The position numbers were made by a program, and so were the translations under genes. Below, piece by piece: positions 8,968 to 18,136 of a DNA stretch of 64,000 nucleotides (its first letter is position 1; each line of letters begins with the position of its first letter). This stretch comes from Streptomyces sp. NBC_00690 (GTDB taxonomy: Bacteria > Actinomycetota > Actinomycetes > Streptomycetales > Streptomycetaceae). The notes beneath the pieces were generated by a model. The model did not search any database. It was given only the letters and a program-made list of their open reading frames with translations, and was not told the origin of the DNA. The DNA lies in assembly GCF_036226685.1 (NCBI RefSeq), contig NZ_CP109009.1:8769315-8833314 (forward strand), written 5' to 3'.

Positions 8968-9600
8968 ATGGGGCAGAGCAGGTTCGACAGGGAACTGAAG
9001 CAGACGGCCGGTTCGCTGGTGGTCGGGATCGGGATTCTGGCGGGCCGGCGATCTGGACGGGGTGCGCAGGACGGAGGCGACGTTCTGGCGGGCCGGGACC
9101 CGCGTCCTGCCGAAGACCGAGGGCAAGGTGCACCCCCGCTCTTACCGGACCGGGTGGCAGCGTCTGGCCTCCCGTATGCGGTCGTGGGAGCACCAGTTGC
9201 AAGCGGCTACCTGACCACCCAGGACCTCGACGCCACAGAGCGGACTGTCCGCGAGCTGGGGGGACAAGCGGGACCAGAGTCTTCGCAACTCTTCAGACGA
9301 GCGGCATCATCACCGCCACGCCGCGGGTGAGATCGCCTACGGAATTCTCGGACGCTGGCCCTGGGAGCCGCCGCGAGTGGATCGAGTTGCTGTACCAGGA
9401 GCTCGCGCGGCCTTTGGGGATTGCGGAGCAGACCGACCCGCGCCGCTACCTCCACATCCCGAAGATTTTCTCCGACGACGCGGGGATACGGGTCGATCTG
9501 CTGGTGCATCTGCGGTTCTCCCGCGATGTGGTCGCCCGGCTCGTTGCCGAGATCTGTTGGCGCCGGCTGGTCATCGGTGTTGGGTATGACGCTTTGGGGC
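8968..9600 (+). pseudogene. remnants of plasmid-transfer (Tra/FtsK-type) genes
   Basis: Two plus-strand fragments resemble proteins of actinobacterial integrative conjugative elements. The first, in a frame at about 9050-9214, reads RRTEATFWRAGTRVLPKTEG and RSYRTGWQRLASRMRSWEHQ before a stop. The second, at about 9370-9600, reads ARPLGIAEQTDPRRYLHIP and FSDDAGIRVDLLVHLRF, like the N-terminal part of FtsK/Tra proteins. Frame changes separate them. Assignment is by pattern only, so the family is tentative. Confidence 0.35.
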
Positions 9601-9774
9601 CCCGGGCGGGCCCGGGGGAGACGTCGGGGTGTGGCGTACTGGACCCGCACCGACCGGGCTCCTGCGGATGGCGGCGTACCGGACCTTGGGGAGACGGGCG
9701 CCGCCCCCGTGCCCGGGTCGGCTCTCACCTGATGGTCTGCTGTGCCGGAAGGGGTTGTGTGTCCGGGCGGGCCG

Positions 9775-11166
9775 TCACAGGACGCCGGCCTGGCCGGCGG
9801 CGGTGATCCAGGAGGGGAACTCGGAGAGCAAGCGGTCGTAGAGCTCGGTGTCGGGCATGTCTTCGATACGGTCGACCGCGAAGAAGCCGACGTTGTCGAC
9901 CCGGCGGCCCTGCATGGTGTCCAATCGGGACAGGATTCCGTACTCCGACCGTCCCAGCCCGACGAACTGCCAGAACACCGGTTCTTCGGCCGCCTCCCGC
10001 AGTTCCCGCTCGATCTCGGCGTTGCGGTGAACGCCGCCGTCGGAGAAGAACAGCACCAGGGTGGGAACGGGAACCGGGTTGCGCCGGACGAAGTCACGGA
10101 CCTCGGCGATCACCTTCTGTTCCTCGTTCTGGATGCCGACGTCGCGCATGTCCACCTGACCGGGCTCCAGGCCCTTCCTCGACTTCCTCCGGAAGAAGCT
10201 TATTTGCCCGACGCGGACATGGAGCCGCAGCCACTCCGGCAGCTCTCCCAGCGTCAGATCCGGCAGCCGGGCCGGATTCGAGGCGAAGGTCCACGCTTGC
10301 ATATCGCCGTCGTCGTCCAGCTTCGCGGCGACGGCGGCCATGCGCTCCACGACCTCGGCCACGGTGCCCCTGGTGTAGAGGGCAGCCATGGAGCCGGACG
10401 CGTCGAGCACCAGGACGACGCGGGCCGACACCCCTTCCGCGCGGTGCTTGCGGAGGCTGACGGCCACCTGCTCCTTGCGCAGCGACAGACGCTTGCGCAT
10501 ATCGACGGGCAGCCGCTCCTCTCCGTTCACCCGCCCCAGCCCGGGAGCGCCGGGGGCCGGCGCGGGCGGCACGGGTGCGTCGGCAGGGGGAGCGGCGAGG
10601 GTTGCGGCCGGTGGTTCGGCGGGGGGCTGGGGCTCTTCGTCGACGCTGATGCCGAAGTCGGTGGCGAGTCCGGCGAGACCGGAGGCGTACCCCTGCCCCA
10701 CCGCGCGGAACTTCCACCGCCCGCCCCGCAGATACAGTTCACCGCCGATGAAAGCCGTCTCGGTCGTCGCCTCCATCGCGAATCGCGCCAGCTCGCTCCG
10801 CGTCCCGGCGTCCAGCAGTCGCAGCGTCAGCCCGGACAGCCGGCCGAACGGCCCGCCGTCCGCCGACGCGGCCAGCACGACCCGCTCAATGCCCTGCTCC
10901 AACCGCCCGAGGTTCACTTCGAGGGTGTCGGACACCGTGCCGGACACCTGCTGCTTCCCCAGGTGGCGCACCGCGCCGCGGGGATGCTCCGGCTGGTTGT
11001 AGAAGACGAAGTCCCCGTCGTCGCGCACCCGTCCGTCGCCGCCAAGCAGGAGCGCTGAGGCGTCCGCGGCCGGTATGCCGGGGTGGTCGGCCCAGGAGAG
11101 CACGGCGTGCACCACAGCGGAGTCAACGGGCAGGTTCGCGCCCTTGTCCAGGGAAGTCGTCGTCAT
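9775..11166 (-). CDS. TerD-VWA fusion protein (tellurium/stress resistance type)
   Basis: A 463-residue two-domain protein. Residues about 1-175 form a TerD (stress) domain: [38 protein letters not shown], and [21 protein letters not shown] Pro/Ala-rich linker (about 180-220) follows, then a von Willebrand A domain from about 250 with the MIDAS motif DASGSM and [17 protein letters not shown]. TerD domains bind calcium and act with VWA proteins in ter stress systems. The start at 11166 begins the TerD pattern ([11 protein letters not shown]). It stands alone with no ter operon around it. Confidence 0.85.
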   Translation of the reverse strand: MTTTSLDKGANLPVDSAVVHAVLSWADHPGIPAADASALLLGGDGRVRDDGDFVFYNQPEHPRGAVRHLGKQQVSGTVSDTLEVNLGRLEQGIERVVLAASADGGPFGRLSGLTLRLLDAGTRSELARFAMEATTETAFIGGELYLRGGRWKFRAVGQGYASGLAGLATDFGISVDEEPQPPAEPPAATLAAPPADAPVPPAPAPGAPGLGRVNGEERLPVDMRKRLSLRKEQVAVSLRKHRAEGVSARVVLVLDASGSMAALYTRGTVAEVVERMAAVAAKLDDDGDMQAWTFASNPARLPDLTLGELPEWLRLHVRVGQISFFRRKSRKGLEPGQVDMRDVGIQNEEQKVIAEVRDFVRRNPVPVPTLVLFFSDGGVHRNAEIERELREAAEEPVFWQFVGLGRSEYGILSRLDTMQGRRVDNVGFFAVDRIEDMPDTELYDRLLSEFPSWITAAGQAGVL

Positions 11167-11346
11167 GCGCCCCAGTCTGCCCAGCCGCGTGCGGATCCGG
11201 CAAAGGCCCCCCGGAGACCCGCCCCGGCCAGCGGCGGGCCCGATGCGGGGGACAACCCCAACTGGACCCACGGGCTGGCGGATGGGCCTGCACCGCTCCC
11301 GGCCCTAGCGTCGAGCCGACAGGGCCAACTTCTTCCGAGGAGCAAC

Positions 11347-11784
11347 ATGCGCATGAATGGGCGCTCTTTCAGCAGACGTTCGGAGATGACGGGAGTGGCC
11401 GTTGCCGCGATGACCGTCGCCGCCGGGGCGGGCCGGCCCGCCGCCTCAGTTACCCACCGGACGGGAGGGGCCCTTCAAACGGACGCCGACGCGATCCAGG
11501 CCGCCGGTACCACTGGCGACCCCGCAGCCGTCGTCATGCTCGCCCGCGCTCTGCGCTAGGCGGCACCTGTTCTGGAGCTGCCGGAAGACGACGCCCTTGA
11601 GTTCACGCAACTCGCCACACGTCTCGAAACCGAGGCCGCCAACGGATCTCCCGACCCGGCCAGACTCCAGCGCTGGGGCGGATCCATCGTCGGCATCCTC
11701 AACTCCCCAGTCGTCAGCGGAGCGCTGGGAAGCGTGCTCGCCGCATACACCGGGTCGGTACTTCCGGGCCTTCTTCCCGCGTAG
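11347..11784 (+). pseudogene. hypothetical secreted protein interrupted by in-frame TAG
   Basis: The frame opened by the ATG at 11347 has a basic then hydrophobic N-terminus (SRRSEMTGVAVAAMTVAAGA) and runs 70 codons to a TAG at 11557-11559. The same frame then continues 74 more codons with good coding character (ELPEDDALEFTQLATRLETE, SIVGILNSPVVSGALGSVL) to a second TAG at 11782. The simplest reading is a gene broken by one nonsense mutation. The family is not recognised. Confidence 0.5.
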
Positions 11785-12085
11785 CACCGCAGCCCAGAAT
11801 TTCGAGAGATACCACCGCCGGACGATGGGTAACTGTTTCCGGTCACGGGCGTTCCACAGGACGGACCGCCCTTGCGGCGACGGTCCCGGCTGTGCTCTGT
11901 CGGCCCGTGAACGGCGAGCTGGGGCTGTTGGTGCCTGGCCACGATCACGGCGTCTCTCTTTGGGCTGCTGCCGCATCGAACGTGTGGCGTGTTCGTGGGT
12001 GGGGCGTGTTGGCGCGGTGCTTGTCGGGGGCGTTTGTTGGGTGCGTCACCCGGCGGGTCAGGAGGGCGGGCGATAGCGTGCGCGC
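11785..12085. other. intergenic, nothing recognised
   Basis: About 300 bases between the interrupted gene and the membrane protein gene. No gene or clear repeat was seen. The start of the next gene is preceded by a purine-rich stretch (GGAGGGCGGGC) near 12060. Confidence 0.4.
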
Positions 12086-12673
12086 ATGATGCCGGAGGAG
12101 TACCGCGACTTCTTCACCGCGGCGGCTGGGGCCACGGGTGCCTTGGCCGGATTGCTCTTCGTCGCGCTCTCACTGCCTGCGCAGCAGGTGGCCGGGACAA
12201 CGGGGCGCACGGGTTTCCGCACCTTGGCCTCGGCGGCCCTGCTGGTCTTCACCGATGCCCTGGTGCTCTCCCTGGCGTCCCTGGTGCCCGGGGTCGATCT
12301 GGGCTGGTGGTCCGCCGCCGGGGGAGTCTGCGTTCTTGCCTTCGCGCTCGCCGCGCTACGCGTTCGGGACGGCGTCGCGGGACGGCCGTACGGGCTGGCT
12401 GCCGGCCTGCTGTGCATCGTGGTCTTCGAGATCTGGGCCGGAGTCCGTCTGGTGCGCGCTCCGTCGGACCTCGGTGCCGTACGGGTCCTGTGCTATTTGG
12501 TCGTCGCTGACCTGATCTGCGGGATGGCCTGGGCGTGGCAGCTCGCGAGCATGCGGGACACCGGGCTGGTCGCCTCTCTGCGTCTGCTGGCCCGGGGCGA
12601 GGAGACCGACCCCGCCATGGTCGCGCGCCAGGCACCGGACGACCCGGAGGACGAACGCCCACCGGGTGGCTGA
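12086..12673 (+). CDS. integral membrane protein
   Basis: A 195-residue protein with about five to six hydrophobic helices (for example AGATGALAGLLFVALSLPA, AALLVFTDALVLSLASLV, AAGLLCIVVFEIWAGV, YLVVADLICGMAWAW) and a charged C-terminal tail rich in Asp/Glu/Pro. It resembles a common Streptomyces membrane protein family of unknown role beginning M(M)PEEYRDFFTAAAGA. The start is either of two adjacent ATGs at 12086 and 12089. It is single and has no operon partner. Confidence 0.75.
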   Translation: MMPEEYRDFFTAAAGATGALAGLLFVALSLPAQQVAGTTGRTGFRTLASAALLVFTDALVLSLASLVPGVDLGWWSAAGGVCVLAFALAALRVRDGVAGRPYGLAAGLLCIVVFEIWAGVRLVRAPSDLGAVRVLCYLVVADLICGMAWAWQLASMRDTGLVASLRLLARGEETDPAMVARQAPDDPEDERPPGG

Positions 12674-13734
12674 CCACGCGGCACCCGGCGGGTGCGCGGT
12701 CGATGACGATGACGCGCCGCGTCCGGCCCGGAGGCGGCGCACGAAGCGCACGAGATACTCCGCGCGTTGTCCGACGGCCTCACCTGTACCCACTTCGCCG
12801 GCTGGCGCCCGCCCGGTGGAAGGCAGTGCGTAGCGGTAGCGCACCTGCTGGGAGATCTGTGTTCTGCCGCGGCATCCAGCTGGCAGGCATCGGCGGACGT
12901 CTGTGTGGTCGCTGGTGAGGATCTCCTGCGCTAGGCGGGGGGAGGGGAGTGCCTCCCTTGCTGTTCGAGGTCGATTACCTCTTTGTCAGGCACGCAGAAA
13001 TCTATCTTGGCCGGAGTAGACATTGGGTGGTGGTGTGGTTATGGTTTCTCTCGTAGCCGAGATCAGCAAGGCCCGGCAGAGACGAACTGCCGAGCAGCAG
13101 TGCAGGTAGTTGCAGTACGCAGGACGGTGCGGTGGTGGAGTTTCGAAGCCAGAGCGGTTGTAGGACGGCGACGGGACTGACGACCGGACCGGGTGGCCCG
13201 CGGTGATGAGGGGCCACCGTCAGCGGGACCGCAGTGGCGGTACCCCGTGAGCGCTGTTCGTAGGACCAGCAGTGAAGTCAGTGAGTAGCACCTTGGTGAA
13301 GGCGTCGGCTGCGGGCGCGCGCATCAGGAGGTTCGGCAGTGGGGTTCTAAGCCAGAGCAGACGCAGGATGGGCGACGGGGCTGGCTGCCGAAGAGTGGCG
13401 CTTGGTCAGGTCACAGAGCAGTACGCAGGAGAGCAGTACCAGCAGTAGTAGTTAGGTAAGTGATGGATCCCAGAGGGAAGAAACGGAGGGATTCGGCGCC
13501 ATCAGGATCGCCCGGGCGGAAGTTGGAGTCCGGGTACCGCAGGACATCGTGAGTGAGGTGGTCTCCGGTCAAGCAACCGCGATCCCCGCAGTGCCAGCCC
13601 TCTCCCGGGTGGCCGTGCGGAACAAGTAGACCGGCGCAGTATCAGGGCCGGTAGGTGGTGTAGCAGTTCCTTCGGGGCCCTGGTGCCAATGGCGCCAGGG
13701 CCCCTCCACGCGTTCACGATGATGAGAGGTGCAG
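12674..13734 (+). other. long non-coding leader upstream of small-HTH gene
   Basis: About 1 kb with little evidence of genes, apart from a possible gene tail at about 12740-12934 (EILRALSDGLTCTHFAGW). From about 13060 to 13700 the sequence is purine-rich and stop-rich. It holds an imperfect repeat around AAGCCAGAGC (13146 and 13349), each followed by a similar GGA-GGCGACGGG-CTG segment. It ends in a strong hairpin just upstream of the HTH gene. It may be a structured 5' untranslated region, but no known RNA family was recognised. Confidence 0.4.
13674..13704 (+). terminator. strong hairpin 30 bases before the HTH gene start
   Basis: GGGGCCCTGG (13674-13683) pairs with CCAGGGCCCC (13695-13704), and the loop TGCCAATGGCG contains a further GCC/GGC pairing. 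The hairpin ends 30 bases upstream of the ATG at 13735, after the long leader. It could be a terminator of a leader transcript (attenuation) or the end of an unannotated upstream RNA. Confidence 0.6.
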
Positions 13735-14076
13735 ATGACAGCGGACGACTCGTTCGGCCGGCTCGATGATGATGACTACCCGGCCTACACCATGGGACGG
13801 GCAGCCGAAATCCTCGGCACCACTCAGGGCTTCCTCCGCGCGATCGGGGAGGCCCGCCTCATCACCCCGCTGCGCTCCGCGGGTGGGCACCGCCGCTACT
13901 CCCGCTACCAGCTGCGCATCGCCGCCCGAGCCCGGGAACTCGTCGACCAGGGAACCCCCGTCGAAGCCGCCTGCCGCATCATCATCCTCGAAGACCAACT
14001 CGAAGAAGCGCAACGCATCAACGCCGAACACCACCGCCACGCACTCGGAACGGTGAACCCGCAGGCCGCGGCGTAA
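13735..14076 (+). CDS. small MerR-type helix-turn-helix protein
   Basis: A 113-residue protein with a single MerR/BldC-like winged helix. The pattern is YTMGRAAEILGTTQGFLRAI, then GEARLITPLRSAGGHRRYSR with the GGHRRY wing typical of the family, then IAARARELVDQGTPVEAACR. The C-terminal helix (EDQLEEAQRINAEH) may dimerise. There is no effector domain. GAGAGGTG at about 13724-13731 is its ribosome site. Neighbouring cold-shock genes downstream suggest a stress-response setting. Confidence 0.85.
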   Translation: MTADDSFGRLDDDDYPAYTMGRAAEILGTTQGFLRAIGEARLITPLRSAGGHRRYSRYQLRIAARARELVDQGTPVEAACRIIILEDQLEEAQRINAEHHRHALGTVNPQAAA

Positions 14077-14254
14077 GGTGGCGCGTGTCCGCCGGTTAGC
14101 GGCGCGCGCCTTTGTGCGGGTCTGTCAGAACGGTTTCGCGGTCCCCCTGTGCACGGATACCGAGGTGTGGCGTGCGGGTGGCTTTTCGTGGTGACGGGGT
14201 GCGTGGGCGTGTAGCGTCCAAGGCAGCTGTCGTGGTTCGGACCCCCCATTTTTT

Positions 14255-14280
14255 GCCCACGCCCTCGGCGTGGGCGTTTT
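14255..14280 (+). terminator. rho-independent terminator
   Basis: GCCCACGCC-CTC-GGCGTGGGC (14255-14275) followed by GTTTT and preceded by a T-tract. It lies between the HTH gene and the first cold-shock gene. Because a T-run is present on both sides, it may terminate transcription in both directions. Confidence 0.7.
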
Positions 14281-14317
14281 GCTGTGCTCTGCCGTAGGAA
14301 CCAGGGCGATCACCTCC

Positions 14318-14340
14318 GCCTCCCGCGCGTTGCGGGAGGC
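14318..14340 (+). promoter_or_regulatory. 5' UTR hairpin of first cold-shock gene
   Basis: GCCTCCCGC-GCGTT-GCGGGAGGC is a perfect 9-bp stem ending 25 bases before the cold-shock gene ATG. Cold-shock mRNAs typically carry structured leaders, so a role in mRNA stability or translation is plausible but unproven. Confidence 0.4.
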
Positions 14341-14365
14341 GTTCATCGACTGGAAGGCATCAGAC

Positions 14366-14569
14366 ATGGCTACGGGAACGGTTAAGTGGTTCCACGCGGA
14401 GAAGGGCTTCGGCTTCCTCGCTCAGGACGGCGGCGGCCCGGACGTCTTCGCCCACTACTCGGCGATCAACTCCACGGGCTTCCGTGAGCTCCAGGAAGGC
14501 CAGGCAGTGACGTTCGACATCACCCAGGGCCAGAAAGGCCCCCAGGCGGAGAACATCAACCTGACCTGA
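14366..14569 (+). CDS. cold-shock protein (CspA family)
   Basis: A 67-residue single cold-shock domain (OB fold). RNP1-type motif [11 protein letters not shown] and RNP2-type motif DVFAHYSAI are present, and the protein starts [17 protein letters not shown] and ends in ENINLT. It binds single-stranded RNA/DNA as an RNA chaperone. It is the first of two cold-shock genes within 1 kb. The ribosome site is weak (TGGAAGG at 14351) and the leader contains a strong hairpin. Confidence 0.95.
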   Translation: MATGTVKWFHAEKGFGFLAQDGGGPDVFAHYSAINSTGFRELQEGQAVTFDITQGQKGPQAENINLT

Positions 14570-15148
14570 CCCCTTCTTCCCCGATCGGCCCGCGCTGGGA
14601 GCGTACGGCTGCCCCGGACGGGCCCTGCCGTCCAGCCGGGTTCTCCCGAAGCAGGGAGCACCGGCCCTCAGACGACGGTGGCGGGATCTGGGGCGCACGT
14701 GATCAGGGCCGCGCAGCACCAGCTGCCCGGCCCTGACCTATGTCGGGACCGGGATACGGGCTGATGCGGCGGCGTCGGGTAGGGACGGTGCCACGGGGGT
14801 AGCGGTGTCCTGTGAGCGGTGAACTGCGATCACTGTTCTTGAAATGCTGTGCGACGGGCGGACTAATATCTATGACCGCGGGGTGAGGGTTTATCACGCC
14901 ATGCGGGGAGTGTTTTTTACCGCAACAAATAGAGTGGAATTATTTAACATACACAGGCCCCTACCGCATGCTACTGTCGGTCTCAGTTGCAGTTGTGGTT
15001 CCCAAAACTTCAAGCGCCTTCGTCGGTATTTTTCAGCCGCTGGAAGCGTTTTCTGTATTTCCGGTTAATTTCCGGGCGGGGCATCATCGCGGCGACCCGG
15101 TACCCGTGCATTGCGGGCGCCGGTGTACTGCCCCAAAGGAGATATGAC
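14570..15148 (+). other. AT-richer leader of second cold-shock gene
   Basis: No gene is seen. From about 14838 to 15070 the sequence is clearly lower in GC than its surroundings, with tracts such as TTTTTTACCGCAACAAATAG and GGAATTATTTAACATACAC. This suggests a promoter and long 5' untranslated region for the downstream cold-shock gene, or recently acquired DNA. A good ribosome site (AAAGGAGAT, 15135-15143) ends it. Confidence 0.45.
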
Positions 15149-15352
15149 ATGGCGTCTGGCACTGTGAAGTGGTTCAACGCGGCCAAGGGATTCGGCTTCA
15201 TCGAGCAGGACGATGGCGGCGCTGACGTGTTCGCCCACTTCTCGAACATAGCCGCCCAGGGCTTCCGCGAGTTGCTCGAAGGCCAGAAGGTCACCTTCGA
15301 CATCGCACCCGGCCAGAAGGGCCCGACGGCCGAGAATATCGTTCCCTCCTGA
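15149..15352 (+). CDS. cold-shock protein (CspA family)
   Basis: A 67-residue cold-shock domain protein, similar to but distinct from the one at 14366. It shows [19 protein letters not shown] and [17 protein letters not shown] and ends in ENIVPS. The strong AAAGGAG ribosome site fixes the start at 15149. It is followed by a 14-bp perfect terminator hairpin, so it is its own transcription unit. Confidence 0.95.
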   Translation: MASGTVKWFNAAKGFGFIEQDDGGADVFAHFSNIAAQGFRELLEGQKVTFDIAPGQKGPTAENIVPS

Positions 15353-15362
15353 CACGCACTTC

Positions 15363-15404
15363 GTAGCTGGGGCCCGTATCCCTCGGGGTGCGGGCCCCAG
15401 CTAC
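15363..15404 (+). terminator. terminator of second cold-shock gene
   Basis: GTAGCTGGGGCCCG (15363-15376) and CGGGCCCCAGCTAC (15391-15404) are perfectly complementary 14-base arms around a 14-base loop, 11 bases after the cold-shock gene stop. Confidence 0.75.
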
Positions 15405-15661
15405 GGGCATGTCCCGCACAGGTCCCCTCCGGGAGAACCACCGCCCCTTTTCCCGGTGCACCTCTTCACAGTCGCGCCCGTCAGCGTCCTGAATTTCACG
15501 TCCCGCGTGACGTCACCTGTTTCCTTTCTTGCGTCTGCACCGGATTCATTACATGCCAGGATCCACTTTCGCATTCCATCCGGCCCGTTCTCGTGATTCC
15601 CCCGTGCTGCTTTTCCGCTGCGGGAATTCCTTGGTACGTGCCGTATCAAGGAAGGTTCTGA

Positions 15662-15961
15662 ATGAACCCCACACGTATAGACGACCGCTCCTCCCGCACC
15701 CGCAGCCGTACCGGCGGCCCCGCTTCCGGCTCAGGCCGGCCGGGCGGCCACGGCCGGCGACCGCTCTCGCTGCCCGCCTTCTCCGAGCCCGCTTCCGGCG
15801 CTCCCGTACCCGCCCAGGCGGGTGGGCCCCGGCTGATGCCGGTCGAGCAGGGTGCCGACTTCCGCCAGCCGCCCGGCGAGCCCGAGCCCGCACCCGCCCC
15901 GGCCCGACGTCCGCTCGCCCCCGGCGGCCTCATCTTCTCTGACCCGGACCGTCGTATCTGA
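15662..15961 (+). CDS. disordered Pro/Arg-rich hypothetical protein
   Basis: A 99-residue frame beginning MNPTRIDDRSSRTRSR, low in hydrophobic residues and very rich in Pro, Gly, Arg and Ala throughout, so it is predicted to be disordered. GGAAGG at 15650-15655 can serve as a ribosome site. The family is unknown. High-GC repetitive composition makes a chance frame possible, but the RBS and the near-terminal start favour a real gene. Confidence 0.45.
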   Translation: MNPTRIDDRSSRTRSRTGGPASGSGRPGGHGRRPLSLPAFSEPASGAPVPAQAGGPRLMPVEQGADFRQPPGEPEPAPAPARRPLAPGGLIFSDPDRRI

Positions 15962-16143
15962 GCGCTACCACCACGGGTTGCGCCACGTTCAGGAACCGCT
16001 CACCACCTAGTCCCACTGCCCGGTGTGGCAGCGCCTCCACCTGGACAGTGCTCGTAGCCGGCCCCGGCTCCCGCCTCGGATACCGTGTTCCTCTACGGGG
16101 TGCCATAACGGATGTGACGCCCCCTACCGAAGGTAGTCAGCGT
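15962..16143. promoter_or_regulatory. promoter region of following hypothetical gene
   Basis: Intergenic DNA with no gene. The stretch GATACCGTGTTCCTCTACGG at 16079-16098 precedes a purine-rich GAAGGTAG at 16130-16137 that serves as ribosome site for the ATG at 16144. A promoter within it is an inference from position only. Confidence 0.25.
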
Positions 16144-16533
16144 ATGAGTTCAAAGCGCAGCAAGAATCCAGCCCTGCCCATACTTGACGACGCATTCCGA
16201 CTCGCGTCGGTCAAGGACGCCGAAGAGTCCACCCGTGACTTGGCCGCGCGGCTGGCCACCACCGAGCTGCGCCGCGTTTCCCACCCGGGCCGGGTCACCT
16301 GGGATCCCACCGATCAGGCCGAGCCCGTACCGGTCCCGCCGACTGTGGTCGACGGTGACGGGGACCTGTGGCTGCGGGACCGGGGCACTGGCACCTGGAC
16401 CATGCCCGAGTTCAACCCGAAGGAGTTCCTGGCCCGCTGTGGCGAGGTTCTGACGTGGAGCCAGCTTGCCCGCGAGTTCGGCCCGCTTACCGCACTGGCC
16501 GACGACCGCCGCATCGGCGGCGGCCGGCGCTGA
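16144..16533 (+). CDS. hypothetical protein
   Basis: A 129-residue soluble protein with good coding character. It has a basic start (SSKRSKNPALPILDDAFRLA), a middle helix-rich region (STRDLAARLATTELRRVSHP) and a Trp-containing C-terminal part (DGDGDLWLRDRGTGTWTMPE, EVLTWSQLAREFGPL). It follows a GAAGGTAG ribosome site and is terminated by the hairpin at 16554-16580. The family is not recognised. Confidence 0.65.
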   Translation: MSSKRSKNPALPILDDAFRLASVKDAEESTRDLAARLATTELRRVSHPGRVTWDPTDQAEPVPVPPTVVDGDGDLWLRDRGTGTWTMPEFNPKEFLARCGEVLTWSQLAREFGPLTALADDRRIGGGRR

Positions 16534-16553
16534 CCGCGCAGCCTTCTGGGTTA

Positions 16554-16580
16554 CGGGTAGCTGGGAGCTCCAGCTACCCG
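16554..16580 (+). terminator. terminator hairpin
   Basis: CGGGTAGCTGG (16554-16564), loop GAGCT, CCAGCTACCCG (16570-16580): a perfect 11-bp stem 20 bases after the stop of the hypothetical gene. Confidence 0.7.
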
Positions 16581-16720
16581 CCGAGCTCGACGATGGCGGC
16601 GTGCAGGTGAGCGTGGTGGTGGCGTGCGACGGCCTCGAGCAGCGTGGTGCGGGCTTGGCACCACCCGATGTCCTCGGTGCGGCCGGCGTCGGTGGACCAG
16701 CCGGGTAGCGGTCGGCCTTC
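16574..16720 (-). pseudogene. C-terminal gene fragment
   Basis: A minus-strand frame ending at 16574 reads DAGRTEDIGWCQARTTLLEA and VARHHHAHLHAAIVELGG. It has normal codon use for about 40 codons, then loses coding character upstream of about 16700. It appears to be the 3' end of a gene whose 5' part was lost. The rest of 16720-17276 holds nothing I can support. Confidence 0.4.
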
Positions 16721-17276
16721 AGTTGCCTCAGGGCATACGGTCAAGGGGAGCCGACCATGCCGATTCACTGAGGGCCCCTTTCCGGACCTGGTGAGGCTTC
16801 GACTACCCCACCCCCTCCAGAGAGTTTGACGGTCACCGGCTCCGGCTCGCGGTCGACCGTGGTGTGCTCGCTGTGCCCCCTTGGTACGGGTCGGTCCGGT
16901 CCTTCGCGTTCTACCCATTGCGTGAGGGCCGCCAGGCCCCGTTGGAACGACTGCTGAGCTTTCCCCGCCCCCCTTCCGCCGCGCTGCCCGTCGCCGTCGC
17001 CGGGGCGGTAGAAGGGGCCTTGGCAGCCTCGATGCCGAGCGCGGTCAGCCGGTCCTGCCCTGATGTGACGGGTCAGTGATGTTCAGGGAGTTGGACTGTT
17101 TTGGTCTGGTGTCCCGTCTTTGGGGTGGGACTCAGGATGGCTGAAGGGGCTGCGTTCGGGCGTGATGGGCGTGGTCTGCCGGCGTGTTCGGTTTGGTTGT
17201 TCGGGGGCTTGGTCTGTGGTCCGGTAGTTGTGTGGGATTGATCTTGGGTTTCTCGTGGGTGTGGTGGCACGTCTTA

Positions 17277-18133
17277 GAAGACATCTCATTTGGTGAGTCT
17301 GCGGTAGCAGATGAGGGTGCAGGCGATGCTGGTGAAGGCGAGGAAGTGGTCGGCTTTGCGTTCGTAGCGGCGGTGGAGGCGGCGGCAGCCGGCGAGCCAG
17401 GCCATGGTGCGTTCGATGGTCCAGTGGTGGCGGCCCAGTCGCTGCGAGGACTCGATGCCCCTGCGGGCTATGCGGTGCTTGATACCACGTCCGCGTGACC
17501 ATCTCCGCAGGTGGGCATAGTCGTAGCCCTTGTCCGCGTGGAGCTTGCCGGGCCTACGCCGTCGGCGGCCGCGGCGCGACCGGATGGGCGGAATCCCGCG
17601 GACGAGGGGCTCAAGAGCCTGGCTGTCGTGCAGGTTCGCCCCCGAGATTCCGACAGAAAGGGGCAGACCGGTCCGCTCCGTGATTAAGTGAATCTTCGAC
17701 CCGAACTTGCCCCGGTCAACAGGATTCGGACCCGTCAGGTCCCCCTTTTCAGGGCCCGCATGTTTACCGAGTCGATCGCACAGCGGGACCAGTCCAGTTC
17801 ACCGCGAGCGCCGAGCTCGTCAAGGACCAGGCGGTGGAGCCTGGCCCACACCCGCGCCTTGCTCCACTCGGTGAACCGTCGGTGAGCTGTCGCCCCCGAC
17901 GGCCCGAACGACGCCGTCGGCAACTGTTGCCAGGTGCAGCCCGACGTGGCCACGAACACGATCGCGGCGAGCACTTCCCGGTCACCGTGCCGGCGCCGAC
18001 CACCACCCTGAGGCCGCGACGGCGCTTCCGGCACCACCCGTTGGAACAGTACCCACAACTCATCCGGCACAAGCCGCTCAACAATGCCCGCCACGACCGA
18101 CAGCCTACCCAACGCACCAAATGAGATGACGAC
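17277..18133 (-). mobile_element. intact IS5-type (IS427-like) insertion sequence
   Basis: 857 bp bounded by imperfect inverted repeats, GAAGACATCTCATTTGG (17277-17293) and the complement of CCAAATGAGATGACGAC (18117-18133). They are flanked by a TTA direct repeat (17274-17276 and 18134-18136). It carries a two-frame DDE transposase on the minus strand. It has inserted next to, or into, an older transposase remnant of another IS (18137 onward). Confidence 0.85.
17286..18112 (-). CDS. IS5-type transposase with programmed frameshift
   Basis: The upstream frame (18112-17735) encodes the DUF4096/N-terminal part: ERLVPDELWVLFQRVVPEAP, TSGCTWQQLPTASFGPSGAT, and LDWSRCAIDSVNMRALK. At the slippery sequence CTGAAAAGGGGG (about 17750-17760) a -1 shift continues as KKGDLTGPNPVDRGKFGSK, then GISGANLHDSQALEPLV, HADKGYDYAHLRRW, and ERTMAWLAGCRRLHRRYER to the stop at 17286. 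The DDE residues lie in SRCAIDS, ANLHDS-DKGYD and the IERT region. It looks functional. Confidence 0.85.
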
Positions 18134-18136
18134 TTA

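Noticed and set aside
7371..9806. 811-codon plus-strand open frame
   Set aside because: It is the antisense shadow of the IS110 transposase continuing into remnant DNA; composition is Arg/Gly/Asp-rich without domain patterns, apart from the small transfer-gene piece noted.
9775..11271. Start of TerD-VWA protein at 11271
   Set aside because: The first 35 residues lack family similarity; the TerD pattern begins at 11166.
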